Shown: piece after piece, positions 23,134 through 34,642 of the stretch
Layout of the letters: every line of letters begins with the position of its first letter
Position numbering within the stretch: the first letter of the stretch is position 1
DNA from: Capsicum annuum
Lineage: Eukaryota; Streptophyta; Magnoliopsida; Solanales; Solanaceae
Assembly: GCF_002878395.1 (NCBI RefSeq)
Contig: NC_061115.1
Coordinates: forward strand, 150,595,368-150,659,367
Direction: 5' to 3'
DNA: 64,000 nt
Program-made: the position numbers and the translations under genes
Notes under the pieces: generated by a model
What the model was told of the DNA's origin: nothing
What the model saw: only the letters and a program-made list of their open reading frames with translations
Databases searched by the model: none

Positions 23134-24156
23134 TGAAACACCCCAAACTTTGATGCCTCAAAAATATCTTAAGTTTTGAACATTCTGGACAACATACGAC
23201 TTAAGGGAGCAAGTCGTGTACTTGGGCACTATTTAAGGGCCTTCCACTTTTATAGTAATTAGCATTGTTTGGTTGTTTTTGTCCAATATACGAGTTGGTA
23301 TCAAACTAGTAGTGTGATAGGGTAAGAGTTGTATCTTGCGAAACTGTAAGATGCCAATTTTCTAGTCTAGTGGATTCTAAGCAAGTTATGGTTCCAAAGG
23401 TTCTACTCGTATATTAGGATATGAGTTAGGCATGTGTGGTCATATGATGGACAATATTGACATCCAAGTTTATGCTAGGGTATGAGATAAGGGTACCATT
23501 CGTACCATAGGGAAAGATTTAGGGGGATGGGATGTAGCCTCCTATGTTTAAGTTGTTAGCTTTTAAGACAAGGGTAGTCCGAACATTTCCCACCACAAAA
23601 CCCTTAATTTCTCATATTATGTAAAACTTGTTGACCTCTTATAACTCACTTGGAAAGATATAAATACTCTCAAATCCTCTCTAAACTCTCTCAAGAAGGT
23701 TGGCTAGTTTTTTTTATAAAGGTGTTCATCTATAGGCTAAAGAGTCAAGTTATCTCCGTGAATCGTTGTAAATAATGCATATTTGTCCTCCCTTATTGTT
23801 AGTTAAATAAAAGGAATGATTTAATATATGGTTTTCATGGAATAATTGTAATATGACTTTAGATGTTGAATTATAATTTGCTGGTTTTGGTTATAAATGG
23901 CTTGGTTATAGTTTTTAATGTCTTATTTATGGTTTCCCATGTTTTAATGATGGTTTAAATGTTTGGAGGCATGGGAATTGTTAATAGTACTTGTTTTTAA
24001 TTTTGGAAACTATATACCTTCAATATGTTTGATAAAATACCTATGAGAATGCTTTTGTTACTTTGTTGAGCTTTTAATGAAAACTTTTGATGGTATAAAG
24101 TGGTAGTGGAACCCTAAATTGATTTAAATGGTTTTAAGTGGTTTTAATGGTTAAAT
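23134..24156 (+). repeat. LTR H, 5' 1.02 kb only, related to F and E LTRs
   Basis: It starts TGAAACACCCC and runs on the plus strand. Shared words with the F LTR (read on the minus strand from 61784) include TTCTGGA followed by ATACGA, GATAAAATACCTAT against GATAAAATGCCTAT, and ATGGTTAAAT at its right edge (60661 region in F). It is cut at 24156 by element D. Its expected continuation is absent on the other side of D. Confidence 0.65.
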
Positions 24157-26398
24157 TATCACAACCCGAACCGAGGCCCTGACCGTAATGAGTATTCTGA
24201 ACCATGAAAGCCAGGGCACCCCTTTCTTTCTGGCAATCATGCACAACATAAAGATACTTTAATAAATAAAGAAATAGATAATAAAGATGGTAACATGGAC
24301 AAATCACTTAGTTCAGCAAAATAATACGAAACTTGAGTTCACAACATTCAACAAAACATTTGACAGTAATCTGCAAAATATCTAACACTATGAAGGTCAA
24401 CATCTATCTAAAGACTGGGACAGGGCCTACAGTCAGACCGTAAAACAAAAGAAATAACAAAGTTCAATCACCAGGCTTTCGAAAATAGAGAAGGCTCACC
24501 AACTGCAATTTTTGACACATGAATCTACTGTTAAACGGGACCCTGGGACTGTGTCTCAGACCTGAAATATCGGGGGTTAATACAGATGTACTGGTATGTG
24601 AAACAACTCAAAATAACATATTTTATACAAAAATGGATGAGAGCATATCATAATAACAGTGAACATTACATAAATAAAATACATGGGCATATTTAAGAAT
24701 TTCAAAATAGTTCTTGAAAACCTTGACTCACTCTTTGTCATTCTTCAGAGCTAGATGGTACACCCTACAATCTATAATTCCATGGGCTATATGAAATCTG
24801 CCCTTAACTCGGTGGCCGAGCCCCCAATCAAAATTTTGCACAAGGATTGGAGTATATATAAGGGGGAAACACAAGATCACACAGAAGGGTGCCAAAATCC
24901 CCAATAAAATCAATATGTCATGGTAGTGCACAAGATCATAAAGCAGGGCTCCGAATCATAGTCCCAACTTGGGACGACATGAATCAAGGTACACAAGATC
25001 ACAAAGAATGGTACAATAACCCCGTGTCGACAAATCATGATTTCTAGCATAGAGTCTTTCAATTTATACTTTCTTTGGGTAACCTACTAGCTCTCTTATG
25101 CCCAACTTTTAGTTTTCTAAAATAATCATGCTTCATACTTTCAAAACATTCAATACTTATCTTTTTAAGGGTATATAATCACTGGGTATCGTCATACCCT
25201 GACTTGCAAGTCAATATCATATCCAATTCATAGCCCATCATATTTAAAATATGCATATGAACATCCAAGATTCATAACATCACAATAAAGTCATCACTAT
25301 GAAATCCTAAGAACACTTAGGAAGTTAACATCTCTTTGTAAGATTCAAAACATATGGTTGTCACATCAATTTATTGAATTACATGTAATTCTTTCCCCTT
25401 AAAACAAGAATGTAGTGATAACAAGAAACTCCCTCTCATCATCTATAAACCATGTCAAACACCATGATTTGAGAAGATCACTTTTAAATCTTAATCCATG
25501 CACTTTAAATTGTTCACAAAGAAAAATGTAAACTTGAGTTTTCAACAAGAGATGGAATTCATACTCATTCTCTCAATCAATCTTAAAAAAATACTTACAA
25601 TCCTACATACATATAGTTATAAGTGATTCAAGATAGCCATTGTTTTCACCAAAACAGTCCCATGATGCATACTTTTCAAAAATCATATTGAATACTTCAT
25701 TATAAATCATAATTGGGGATCTTTAATCTTGATAAAACATATAAAATTATGCCAATTTTTTTTTACAGTAGTCCCACATACCTTAGATTATAAAATTTGA
25801 AAGATGGAACCCGGATCTTGATAGATAGAACCCGGATCTTGATCCGTTTCTTTGAATTCAAGATCTTAGGGATGAGTTATTGATCTTTCAGAGAGAGGTT
25901 AGGGTTTTTTTTAATTTAGAAATTTAAGTAAAAATGGACATACTCTACCATAAAAATTATTTAATTACCATTTAATATGATTAGAAATTATAGGAAAAAT
26001 ATGAGACTGCCCTCGGACTTAAAAGTTGTAGTAAAAATCTCATTTTTTAGGCTTACCACAAAACACTGAGTGGGTCATCCCCATACCCACCGTGATGTGG
26101 TGAAATTTTAGTGACTCACTGGATTGTGGAAATTGCCGTTTTAGGGTTCAGCGCAACGTGTTGCATTCGCGATGAGTTTCTAGAAATTTAGGAATGCTGA
26201 ATTGGCCTCCATCATGACGCGGTAAGGCTTCCATCGCTATTTCCACCGCGATATGTGGGGATTCACGGTGGCTTGCTGGAACAAAAATATAAACAAATTT
26301 TAGATTCTCATCAAGACTCAATCACTCAGAAGGCTTTTGGAACGTTGACACATAAGAATGATAGTCTAAATTTGGGCTCGAAAATGTGTCGTGTTACA
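24157..26398 (-). repeat. Element D 3' LTR
   Basis: On the minus strand it begins TGTAACACGAC at 26398 and ends CGGGTTGTGATA at 24157 (CA changed to TA). It aligns along its length with 40451-42734, including the GAGGCCCTG-x-CCGTAA block near its left end. The CpG-bearing U3 block (26060-26260) contains CACCGTGATG and ACCGCGATAT words. Confidence 0.88.
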
Positions 26399-26413
26399 TT
26401 ATCTCCCCTTGGG
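26399..26413 (-). other. Element D polypurine tract
   Basis: On the minus strand CCCAAGGGGAGATAA abuts TGTAACAC. It is preceded by TCGGGGATGAATGAT, a conserved lead-in also seen before E and F LTRs. Confidence 0.85.
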
Positions 26414-26936
26414 ATCATTCATCCCCGAATGATGGGTAGTGACTTTTTGAAAGTCTATAAGTGTAGAATAAAGAACGAAACCTTGCATTGAATACTTTTC
26501 ACTTATAAAATATGCAAAGGAATCAAATGAGCTTCATGATTTCCCCTAATAAAATGTGAAATCACAAAACATGGGATGATGAGATTTTACATAGGGATGA
26601 TCTTGCACATGAGTTTTGTGAATCATAATCATGACAACATAAGGCAAGGATTTATTTGATGATCATAGACCGATTTATATTGGTACTAATAATGAAATAA
26701 GATTATGCGGAAGAAAGGATTAGAAGTATTCTCTACCTTACAAGGTACCATGAGTAGACTTAAACTTAGATGTATTAATTTTCTACAACCCAAACAATAA
26801 ATAGCAAGCGTCACACTCATGAACTTACAATTCTCCAATCACACATCTAGCCACAAGAACAATATGTAATACCGCATACTCAATACTGCTATGTTGAATA
26901 CAAACATGGAGTAAAACGGTGATAACTTAAACTATA
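26414..26936 (-). other. Element D internal sequence, part left of element C
   Basis: Non-coding 3' part of D's internal region. No domain is readable. From 26865 it may belong to the candidate solo LTR L. Confidence 0.6.
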
Positions 26937-27170
26937 TGTAATACCCCATACTTTTTCCTAGCTTGAAATTGTCCTAAGTAGGTTAGAATCTTTCTTTAAA
27001 AGATTAATCTACTTTTGTACAAGAGGAATTTTGAAGGTTTTCACTTTTTTCATGTGGAAAATTGAATTACCTTTCAAATGATACCAATTTCATCTAAATT
27101 CGGTATCGGAGTGAAATTTTATGGGTGTTTTACCGAGAGCTGTCAGAATAGCCGAAGTAAGACGACCAGG

Positions 27171-27212
27171 TTGACGAACCGTCGATCTATCGATAGACCA
27201 TCACAGCCAAGG
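27171..27212 (+). promoter_or_regulatory. U3 19-bp repeats in C 5' LTR, two units
   Basis: TTGACGAACCGTCGATCTAT is followed by CGATAGACCATC. This is a partly palindromic unit of about 19 bp. The 3' LTR has four units at the matching place (34863-34930). It lies about 250 bases before the TATA region. A regulatory role is a guess from position. Confidence 0.45.
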
Positions 27213-27451
27213 CAGTTAGGCAACTTTCTAAATAAGGTGTGACAGACAGGTTGACGGACCATAGAACTTGCTATGGACCATCGCCCAAGACATCGCTACT
27301 TCGGTAGTGAGTCCTTTTCCTGGTCCACATGTGATGGTCAAAATGACTGACCATTGAGCCAACGATGGACCGTTGTACCCACCGTCACACATCCCGTTCA
27401 GTTATTTTTAAGTCATTTTTAAAGGAAATTTTTGGTCTTTTACCAACCATT

Positions 27452-27468
27452 TATATACCTATAAATAT
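27452..27468 (+). promoter_or_regulatory. TATA region in element C 5' LTR
   Basis: TATATACCTATAAATAT, followed by CCGACCAAGG. The 3' LTR keeps TTTATATAC at 35176-35184. The best core-promoter candidate in this element. Confidence 0.5.
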
Positions 27469-28401
27469 CCGACCAAGGCTCCAAAACAATTCATTATTTT
27501 TCCACAACATCAAAAATTAGGGTTTTCTCTCTAAGAGTAATCCTTAAGCAACGAAATCCAAATCTTTTTTAATAACTAAGAGATTCAAATTCTTTAAGTT
27601 CAAGAACTTCAAGAAAATCACTACTAGGTATGTATAGTGTTCATTCATGGACTTCTTTCATCCATGAAGCCCAAAAATCTCTTTTTAATGTTCAAGTGTA
27701 TGAATTTCTTAATGAATTTCATGTTGGGTTAGCTTTTATTCATGTTGATAATGACAAATTGAATTATAATCCATGTTGGGTGATCAATTTTATGTTGACT
27801 TGATTATTATAGGTGTAGATTTATGTGAACCTATGATTATACCCTTGGATGATGAAATCAGAGTTGAGTCATGATATTTATTTGTTGTATAATGTAGTCT
27901 ACATATACTACGCTTGACATGTGTTTGATTAAATGCCTATGTGAAGGAAAAGTGCCCAAATAGTATGATATTATGAAATCTTCATGTATGTACATGTTTA
28001 TGCATATCTCATATTTGATGAAATGCCTAGATAAATGAATTATGGATTGTGATGTTGGTCATGTATTCAAGAAATTCATGCTTTCTCATTTTTTCCCATC
28101 GAGTCCTGGGGGTACTTGTACCTGACAATTTAGCTCTGTTCCTAGAGACAATGTCATTTTATCACAATATCCTCAGTCAAGCCATGTTCAGTAGAATTCA
28201 GTTAGTCATGTGACTCAGGAAAACTCAGTAAAACTAAGAAATCCCAGTAATCTCAGAATGCTCAGTAATACATAAATCTTAGTAATATTCCATCAGTCAA
28301 TGGAACTCAGTTAACTCAGTCCAGTTCAATTAAGTAATTCATGTACAATATCTATTCAAAAGGGAGAAGAAATTAGCATCAAGTGAACCCAAGGATGGTA
28401 A

Positions 28402-28422
28402 AACACACACACACACACACAC
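28402..28422. repeat. (AC)n microsatellite in C 5' LTR
   Basis: About ten AC units. The same position in the 3' LTR (about 36108-36120) reads GGGAACACTCAAAG, so the repeat grew in this LTR after insertion. Confidence 0.9.
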
Positions 28423-29554
28423 TATTAGATGAGGGTCTGATTCTTAGAGGTTATGCTTGCATTCCAAAATTATGTAGCCAGCATAGGTTGAGACATCAAC
28501 ACTATCAGATGAGGTTTGATAAGGTGGATAAGTGCTGTTAGATGAGGGCCCCACCATTATTTTTTGGGGACACTATTAGATGAGGGTCACTCACGGCTTA
28601 TCCTTACCGGTGGCATGGAATTGACACCTTTCCAATTAGGGTTACAGATTGACCCTAACTTAGCTATGATACATTATTTAGTGCATGTCGATTAGATTAC
28701 TTCTTCCCACAATTTTATCTACAGAGATTAGGAATTCCAAATATAGTCATTCAGTCTCAGTAATATAACTCAGATAGTTCTACAGAATTTAGGATTGTCT
28801 GATATAGTCAACTCAGAAAAACACTGAACTTAGCTAGTTCCATCAGATTCAGGACTGTCAGATATAGTCACTCATGTTATCAGTTATATTAGTCATCAAA
28901 ATGTAGTTACCAGTTATGTTATTTATCACTAAATTCAGGTTATCACAATCTTAGTTATAGTTACTATGTATTCATGCATGCATTCACACATTCATATTAG
29001 TTAGTTAGTCAGCACTGTTCATGCATATGAACCATATGCATTCATCCTACCTCACGTGCATACCAATACACTCAAAGTACTGACACATTTACACTATGGT
29101 GTCTTATACCATATATTCAGAGACACGAGCTCTAAGGCATCAGTAGATTCCAGTCTCAGTAGTTAGAGTTAGCAGTGAGTCCTCATCTTTCGAGAATATG
29201 ATCATTTATTTATTACCTCATTAATTTATTATGAGTTGGATTTAGTTGGAGATATATCCCATCAACTTTCTATTTAGATAGTTTAGTCATGATTTAGAGG
29301 TTTTTCAGACTACAGTATCTTCAAACAATTTATTTTAGTTATTTTAGGTATTTCATACCCGACCCAGATGTTATATTTTAATCAGATATTATATCTTTGT
29401 ATTGAACCTTATTTCCTTTCAGTTTATATTTCTACATTATACAGTATATTATGCAGTATATAGGTATAGATATCAGTCATGGGTTAGCTTGTGGTCCTTC
29501 AAGGTCATGAGCATAGTGTAGCATTTTGGGTACCAGATTTAGGGTATTATAAAC

Positions 29555-29568
29555 TTAGTATCAAAGCC
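29555..29568 (+). other. Element C primer binding site
   Basis: TTAGTATCAAAGCC begins three bases after the LTR end. It is a worn tRNA-iMet type site followed by CTAAGGTTCAATAG, as in A and B. Confidence 0.85.
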
Positions 29569-29774
29569 TAAGGTTCAATAGAGTCCTAGGAAGTCTGAAA
29601 GCTGCATCTAGTAGAGTCTTGTTCATGGGTGTATTGCACGCCACATTTCTGTGCAGGAGGCTATTAGATGTTTTAGGAACAATTTCTCTTCTTTAATTTT
29701 TCATGTCGTGCCAGAGAGCATAGTCTTAATTAAATCTCTAAGTCTAATTTGCTTCTTCCCTTTTTCTACAGAAC

Positions 29775-30920
29775 ATGTCTCTTAAAAGAAGAAATGGGAA
29801 TCAGTCAACCCTTTAGCCCGAAGTACCTTTGGACGAACATGTTTCTCATACAGATTTTAGAGCTCCATTTACTATTCTTTCCCAGTTAGTTGCTTTTTTA
29901 GAATAAATGATTAGCTATCCTTCCAGCCAACCCAATGTCCAATTGAACTGCAGCCAGCATTCGGGACTTCACTCGAATGAATCCTTCATCCTTTCTTGGG
30001 TATAATTCAGACGAGGACCCTCAGGAATTCATCAATCAGGTTCAGAAGGTAACTAACATTATGGGGATATCAGATATTAAGAGTGTTGAGCTAGCTACAT
30101 ATCAGAGTAAGCATATTTCTCGCACATGGAACAAGTAGTGGAAGATAAAAAGGCCAGATGATGCAGAGCCTATTGAGTGGGAGGAGTTTGTCACCGCATT
30201 CTATGAGAGGTTTTTTCCCCTAGAGCTGAGAGAAGAAAAGATGTTAGAATACAACAACCTCAGGAAAGGCAACATGATGGTGAATGAGAATTATCTTAAG
30301 TTTACTTAATTAGCCAAATATTCCCCTCATGTGGTTGCAGACAGCAGGTCCAAGATGACTAAGTTTGGTTCTGGGGTGAATGATAGTGTGGTCAGTGAGT
30401 GTAGGTTAGTGATGTTTAATAGTGACATGAATCTATCCACGCTTATGACTCATGCTCAGGAGATAGAGGAGAAAAAGATTAAGATGAGGGAGAAGGAGAA
30501 TAAGAGAGAAAGGACAGGTAGTTTCAACTTTGCTCAACCCAAATCAGAAGGAGAAAACCGTTCTCAGTTTCATTCTAAGTCGTTAGTTCCATCTCCTTCT
30601 TCAGCTAGTGCTCCAGCTTCAAAGTTTAGGGATGGTAATTGAGATAGGGCACTGGGCTCAAATTCTTAGAGCTGTGTCAGCAATGCCTAAACTAATACCC
30701 TTTGTCAAACTTGTGGTAAGAACCAAAAGGGTGCTTGCAGAGCTGGTAGCGATATCTGTTTTAGATGTGGCAAGCCAAGCCACAGATTTAAAGATTTTCC
30801 CTAGTCAGGTTATCAAGGTCAGCGAAACCATTCCTCAGCTCAGTCCAATCGCCTAAACCAGCAGGGTGCCACCACCATCGCTACTAGTAGGCGACACCCA
30901 AACAAAATTTATTCTTTCTA
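29775..30920 (+). pseudogene. Element C gag pseudogene
   Basis: It starts ATGTCTCTTAAAAGAAG (MSLKRRNGNQS), equivalent to the MPPKRRN start in B. Blocks follow in order: EDPQEFINQVQKVTN, then WEEFVTAFYERFFPLELREE, then VADSRSKMTKFGSGVND, then LSTLMTHAQEIEEKKI. The open stretch 30331-30642 covers the last of these and a Ser-rich linker. The zinc-knuckle region follows in the same frame after three stops: CQTCGKNQKGAC and CFRCGKPSHRFKDF (second box lacks its last Cys). Stops are TGA at 30640, TAG near 30670 and TAA near 30697. TAG at 30136-30138 stands where B has CAG. The Gag protein would package element RNA. Confidence 0.87.
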
Positions 30921-30959
30921 GTCCTAGCAAGATCAAGAAAATTTTCCTGATGTGGTTAC

Positions 30960-31400
30960 TGGTATGTTACAGATCTTTCATGTTTCTATTTATGCTTTGC
31001 TAGATTCATGAGCTTCTTTGTCTTTCATCACTCCCTATATAGTAGTTGATTTCAGAGTCTGTCTTGAAATTCTAGCAGAGCCATTTTCAGTTTCTACCCT
31101 AGTGAGTAAAACTATCTAAGCCCGACAGGTATACAGGAACTCCCAGTTATGATATTTTAGAAAGTCACTTCAGCCGACTTAGTTGAATTAGAGATGACTA
31201 ATTTTGATGTCTTTCTCAGTATGGATTGGATTCATTCCTACTATGCAATAGTCGACTGCAGAAAAAATAGATTAGTTTTAGTTTCTGAATGAACCCATCC
31301 TACAGTGGAAGGGTAGTGTATCCGCTTTCAGAAGTCAGTTTGTTTCCTACCTTCGGGCATGGAAAATAATATCTAAAGGATGTGTCTATCATCTTTTTCA
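30960..31400 (+). pseudogene. Element C aspartic protease
   Basis: At about 30990-31050 the frame reads YALLDS-stop-ASLSFITPY. The active-site Asp is present but the following Gly codon is TGA. A DWI/DWL-type block (FLSMDWIHSYY) follows near 31210-31245. Between them the frame is broken, for example near KTI-stop-ARQVY. It matches element A's protease at 9630-9930. Confidence 0.75.
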
Positions 31401-31449
31401 AGTTAAGGACACTAGTTCCAAAACATCCAGTCTTTAATCACTCCTAGTA

Positions 31450-32340
31450 GTGAATGAATATTCAGATATCTTTCCCAAAGATCTTCCAGGAATTTCTCCT
31501 AAAAGGGAAACAAACTTCAGCATTGATCTTCTTCCAGATACTCAAACAATATTTATTTCTCTATATAGAATGGCACTAGAAGAGCTTAGAGAATTGAAAG
31601 ATCAGTTGAAGGATATCTTAGATAAGGGATTCATCAAGCCCAGTGTGTCCCCGTGGGGTGCACCAATTTTATTCATGCGTAAGAAAGACGATTCTCTTAG
31701 AATGTGTATTGCTTACCATCAGCTCAATAGAGTCATGGTCAAGACCATGTATCCTATTCCAAGAATTGATGACTTCTTTGACCAACTTTAGGGTGCTAGT
31801 TATTTCTTTAAGATAGACCTCATATCCCGCTATCATCAGCTCATAGTCAGAGAGTGTGACATTCTAAAAATATCTTTTCATACTTGGTACGGTCACTTCG
31901 AGTTTCTAGTTATATCCTTTGGTCTTACCAATGCCCCAGCAGCTTTCATAGACTTAATAAATCGGGTGTTTAAGCAGTACTTGGACATGTTCGTTATAGT
32001 CTTCATAGATGATATTTTGGTCTATTTCCATATTGAGCGTGATCATGCAGACCATCTCAAAATCATACTTCAGACTCTCAGAGATCATAAGTTATTCGCC
32101 AAATTCAGTAAGAACAAATTTTGGCTAAGCTCAATAGCATTTATTGGTCATATCCTTTTCAGTGATGGCATTAGAGTAGATCCTTAAAAGACCGAATTGG
32201 TAAAAAACTGGCCCATACCTATCACTCCATTAGACATTAGCAGTTTCTTAGGTTTGGCTGGCTATCACAGATAGTTTGTTGAGGGATTTTCTTCTATTGC
32301 ATACCCCATGTCCAGATTGACTTAGAACAAAGTCATGTTT
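31450..32340 (+). pseudogene. Element C reverse transcriptase
   Basis: It opens [20 protein letters not shown] and runs through [34 protein letters not shown] and [15 protein letters not shown] at 31789-31791 follows where A has a Gln codon. It then reads [42 protein letters not shown] (active-site Asp pair intact) and [23 protein letters not shown] at 32185-32187 replaces Gln of a DPQK block, and the thumb (SSLGLAGYHR-like) has another stop. The conserved DYRQLN is AYHQLN, losing an Asp and Arg. All stops lie in a single frame, so point mutation rather than frameshift has inactivated it. Confidence 0.88.
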
Positions 32341-32830
32341 CAGTGTTCAGATCCTTAAGAGGAGAGTTTTTAGGAGTTGAAGACTCAACTCACCCCATCT
32401 TCAGTCTTAGCTCTTCCAGATGGTTCAGATGGTTTCATAGTGTATTGTCATACATCTAGAGTAGGTTTGGGTTGTGTCCTAACGCGGCATTGTAAGATCA
32501 TAGCCTATGCCTCCAGACAGCTTAAACCCTATGAGAAGAATTATCCTGCTCATGATCTTAAGTTAGTAGCCGTTGTTTTTCCCTTAAAGATTTGAAGGAA
32601 TTATCTATACGATATTCATGTAGATGTGTTCACAGATCATAAGATCCTTCAGTATGCCTTTTCTGAAAAAGAACTCAATCTTTGTCAGAGAAGGTGGTTA
32701 GGGCTATTGATAAATTATGACATAAGTGTCCTTTATCATTCGGGAAAGGCCAACGTAGTGGCTGACGCTTTTAGAAGACTATCCCTGGGTAGAGTTGCTC
32801 TTATTTAGGTTAGTAAGAAGAAGTTAGAAT
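32341..32830 (+). pseudogene. Element C RNase H
   Basis: Blocks are [61 protein letters not shown] and SGKANVVADAF. The first catalytic Asp (YCDAS in A and F) is His (YCHTS) and the Glu of HDLEL is Lys, as in A. One TGA replaces Trp after FPLKI (32593-32595). This domain would have no activity as it stands. It would otherwise remove RNA from the RNA-DNA hybrid. Confidence 0.87.
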
Positions 32831-33059
32831 AGGAAGTCCATCAGCTTACCAGACTAGGTGTTTACTTAGTCGATTCAGAAGAGGATGATGTATGGGTTCA
32901 TAGTAGTTTAGAATCATCTCTAGTTTCTAAGGTGAAAGAAAATAAAGATAGAGATCCCAGACTAGTCAATGAAAGAGTCAGTCAAGGATCAGAAGGTAGA
33001 GGTTTTCTCCCAAGGGGGAGATGGTGATTTGTATTGTTAGGGTTGTCCCTTTGTTCTAG

Positions 33060-33960
33060 ATATAGATAACTTAAGGAATCAATTTCTTACTGAAGTGCAT
33101 GGCGTGAGCTAACTCTATTTATCCAGAGACCAAAAAGATGTATCGCGACTTATGGGAGATCTATTAATGGAGTAGGATGAAGAGAGATGTTGCATAGTTT
33201 GTGGCTAAGTTCTCTACATGTCCGCAGGTTAATATAGAGCATCAACAGCCTAGTGGGTCCATGCAGGTGTTCAGTATTCCTACTTAGAAGTGAGAAGAAA
33301 TGAACATGGACTTTTTAATAGGTTTGCCTCATACTCGTCCCCAACATGATTCAGTTTGGGTAATTATAGATAGGATTACCATATCAGCTCATTTTATTCA
33401 AGTCCATACCTCTTATTTAACCAAGGATTATGCCAAACTCCACATCAGAGATTTAGTCAGATTGATGGTATTATATTATCTATTATCTTATACAGAGGTA
33501 CCCAGTTCATCTCTTATTTTTAGAAAGTATTCCAAAAGGGTCTTGGTACCCAAGTTCATCTCAGTACAGCCTTTCATCCTCGGACAGATGGTCAAGAAGA
33601 AAGGACCATTTAGAACCTAAATGATATGCTAAGGGCGTGTGCAATTGATTTCAAGGGTAGTTGGGATGACCACTTGCCTTTGATTGAGTTTGCATACAAT
33701 AATAACTATCATTCCAGTATTCATATGGCTTCGTTTGAAGATATCTATGGTAGGAAACGCAGATCTCCAGTTGGTTGGTTCGAAGTTAGAGAGGCCTCAG
33801 TTATAGGGCCTGACTTAGTATTCGATGCCTTAGAAAATATCTAGTTGATCAAAAAAAGACTTTGGGCTGCCCAGAGCCGATAGAAATCTTATCCAGATGT
33901 TTGTTGAAAGGATCTTACTTTTGAGATTGGTGACTATGTATATCTAAAGATCTCTCCCAT
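33060..33960 (+). pseudogene. Element C integrase zinc-binding and catalytic core
   Basis: The zinc-binding end reads KKMYRDLWEIY, FVAKFSTC and QVNIEHQQPSGSMQ near 33140-33270. The Cys of the CPTC motif is lost. The first catalytic Asp is in MNMDFLIGLPHTRPQHD (33300 on). Around the second Asp the sequence reads SIILYRGTQF near 33478-33512, so SD is LY and the Asp is lost. The Glu is present in DGQEERTI near 33590-33610, followed by a TAG. The open stretch 33626-33844 continues MLRACAIDFKGSWDDHLPLI. The domain is clearly inactive. Confidence 0.85.
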
Positions 33961-34270
33961 GAAGGTAGTGAAGAGGTTCGGCAAGAAGGGAAAGCCCAGT
34001 CCCTGATATGTCGGTCCCTTTAAAATTCTCAGTCGCTTTAGTAAGGTAGCTTATGATCTCAAATTGTCTTTATATCTAGCCTTAGTTCATCCATTCTTCC
34101 ATGTCTCTTTTCTCAAGAATTGCATAGGTGATCCAGTAGTTGTAGTCCCTAATCAGAGCATAGATGTTCAGAACATCCTCTCTTATGAAGAGATTCCAGT
34201 AAAAATCCTAGGCTATCAGACTCGTAGACTGAGGAACAAACAAGTTCCTCTAGTCAAAGTTCTTTGGTGA
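33961..34270 (+). pseudogene. Element C integrase C-terminus and chromodomain
   Basis: KVVKRFGKKGKPSP followed by YVGPFKILSRFSKVAYDL is the GPY/F-type module. It is followed by ALVHPFFHVSFLKNCIGDP. The chromodomain-like tail is YEEIPVKILGYQTRRLRNKQ ending in VKVLW and a stop. It is slightly more complete at the end than in A, where the Trp is a stop. The family role is recognition of heterochromatin marks during integration. Confidence 0.85.
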
Positions 34271-34628
34271 AATCAGTCCGTTGAGGAAGATACTTAGGAA
34301 GCAGAAGCAGATATGAGAACCAAGTATCCTTACCTCTTCTCCACCAACTCAGATCTAGCTCAAGGTAACAGTTCTCCTAAAGCTTTTCAGTTTCATCTTC
34401 AGACTTCAGTTACAAGCTTGGTATACAGTTCATATTCAGAATTTCATCACAAACTTAGTATTAAATACTATTCCATATTCAGTCATGCATTCATGTATCA
34501 GTTCCAGTTATATAATCAAACATCAGATATGTATGCTCAGTATGATATATCCAGTTATCAATCAGGTCAGTTTGTACGTCATTTTATTTTCTCCCCTCAT
34601 TTCAGTTTCTTTCGAGGACAAATGTCCT
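34271..34628 (+). other. Element C 3' untranslated sequence
   Basis: Non-coding, rich in TCAGTT and TCAGAC words, and similar to 16930-17450 in B. It ends TTTCGAGGACAAATGTCC, the conserved lead-in to the PPT. Confidence 0.75.
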
Positions 34629-34642
34629 CAAGGGAAAGATAT
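34629..34642 (+). other. Element C polypurine tract
   Basis: CAAGGGAAAGATAT directly precedes TGTAATACCCC. Confidence 0.85.

Larger units (their letters stand above)
26937..29551 (+). repeat. Element C 5' LTR
   Basis: 2,615 bp, starting TGTAATACCCC and ending AGGGTATTATA (CA changed to TA). It holds the U3 repeat pair (27171-27212), a TATA region (27452-27468) and an (AC)n microsatellite that is absent from the 3' LTR. Confidence 0.92.

Noticed and set aside
24152..24156. TAAAT as a target-site duplication of D
   Set aside because: The other flank is AAAAG (42735-42739) and the two flanks come from different elements, so no TSD is supported.
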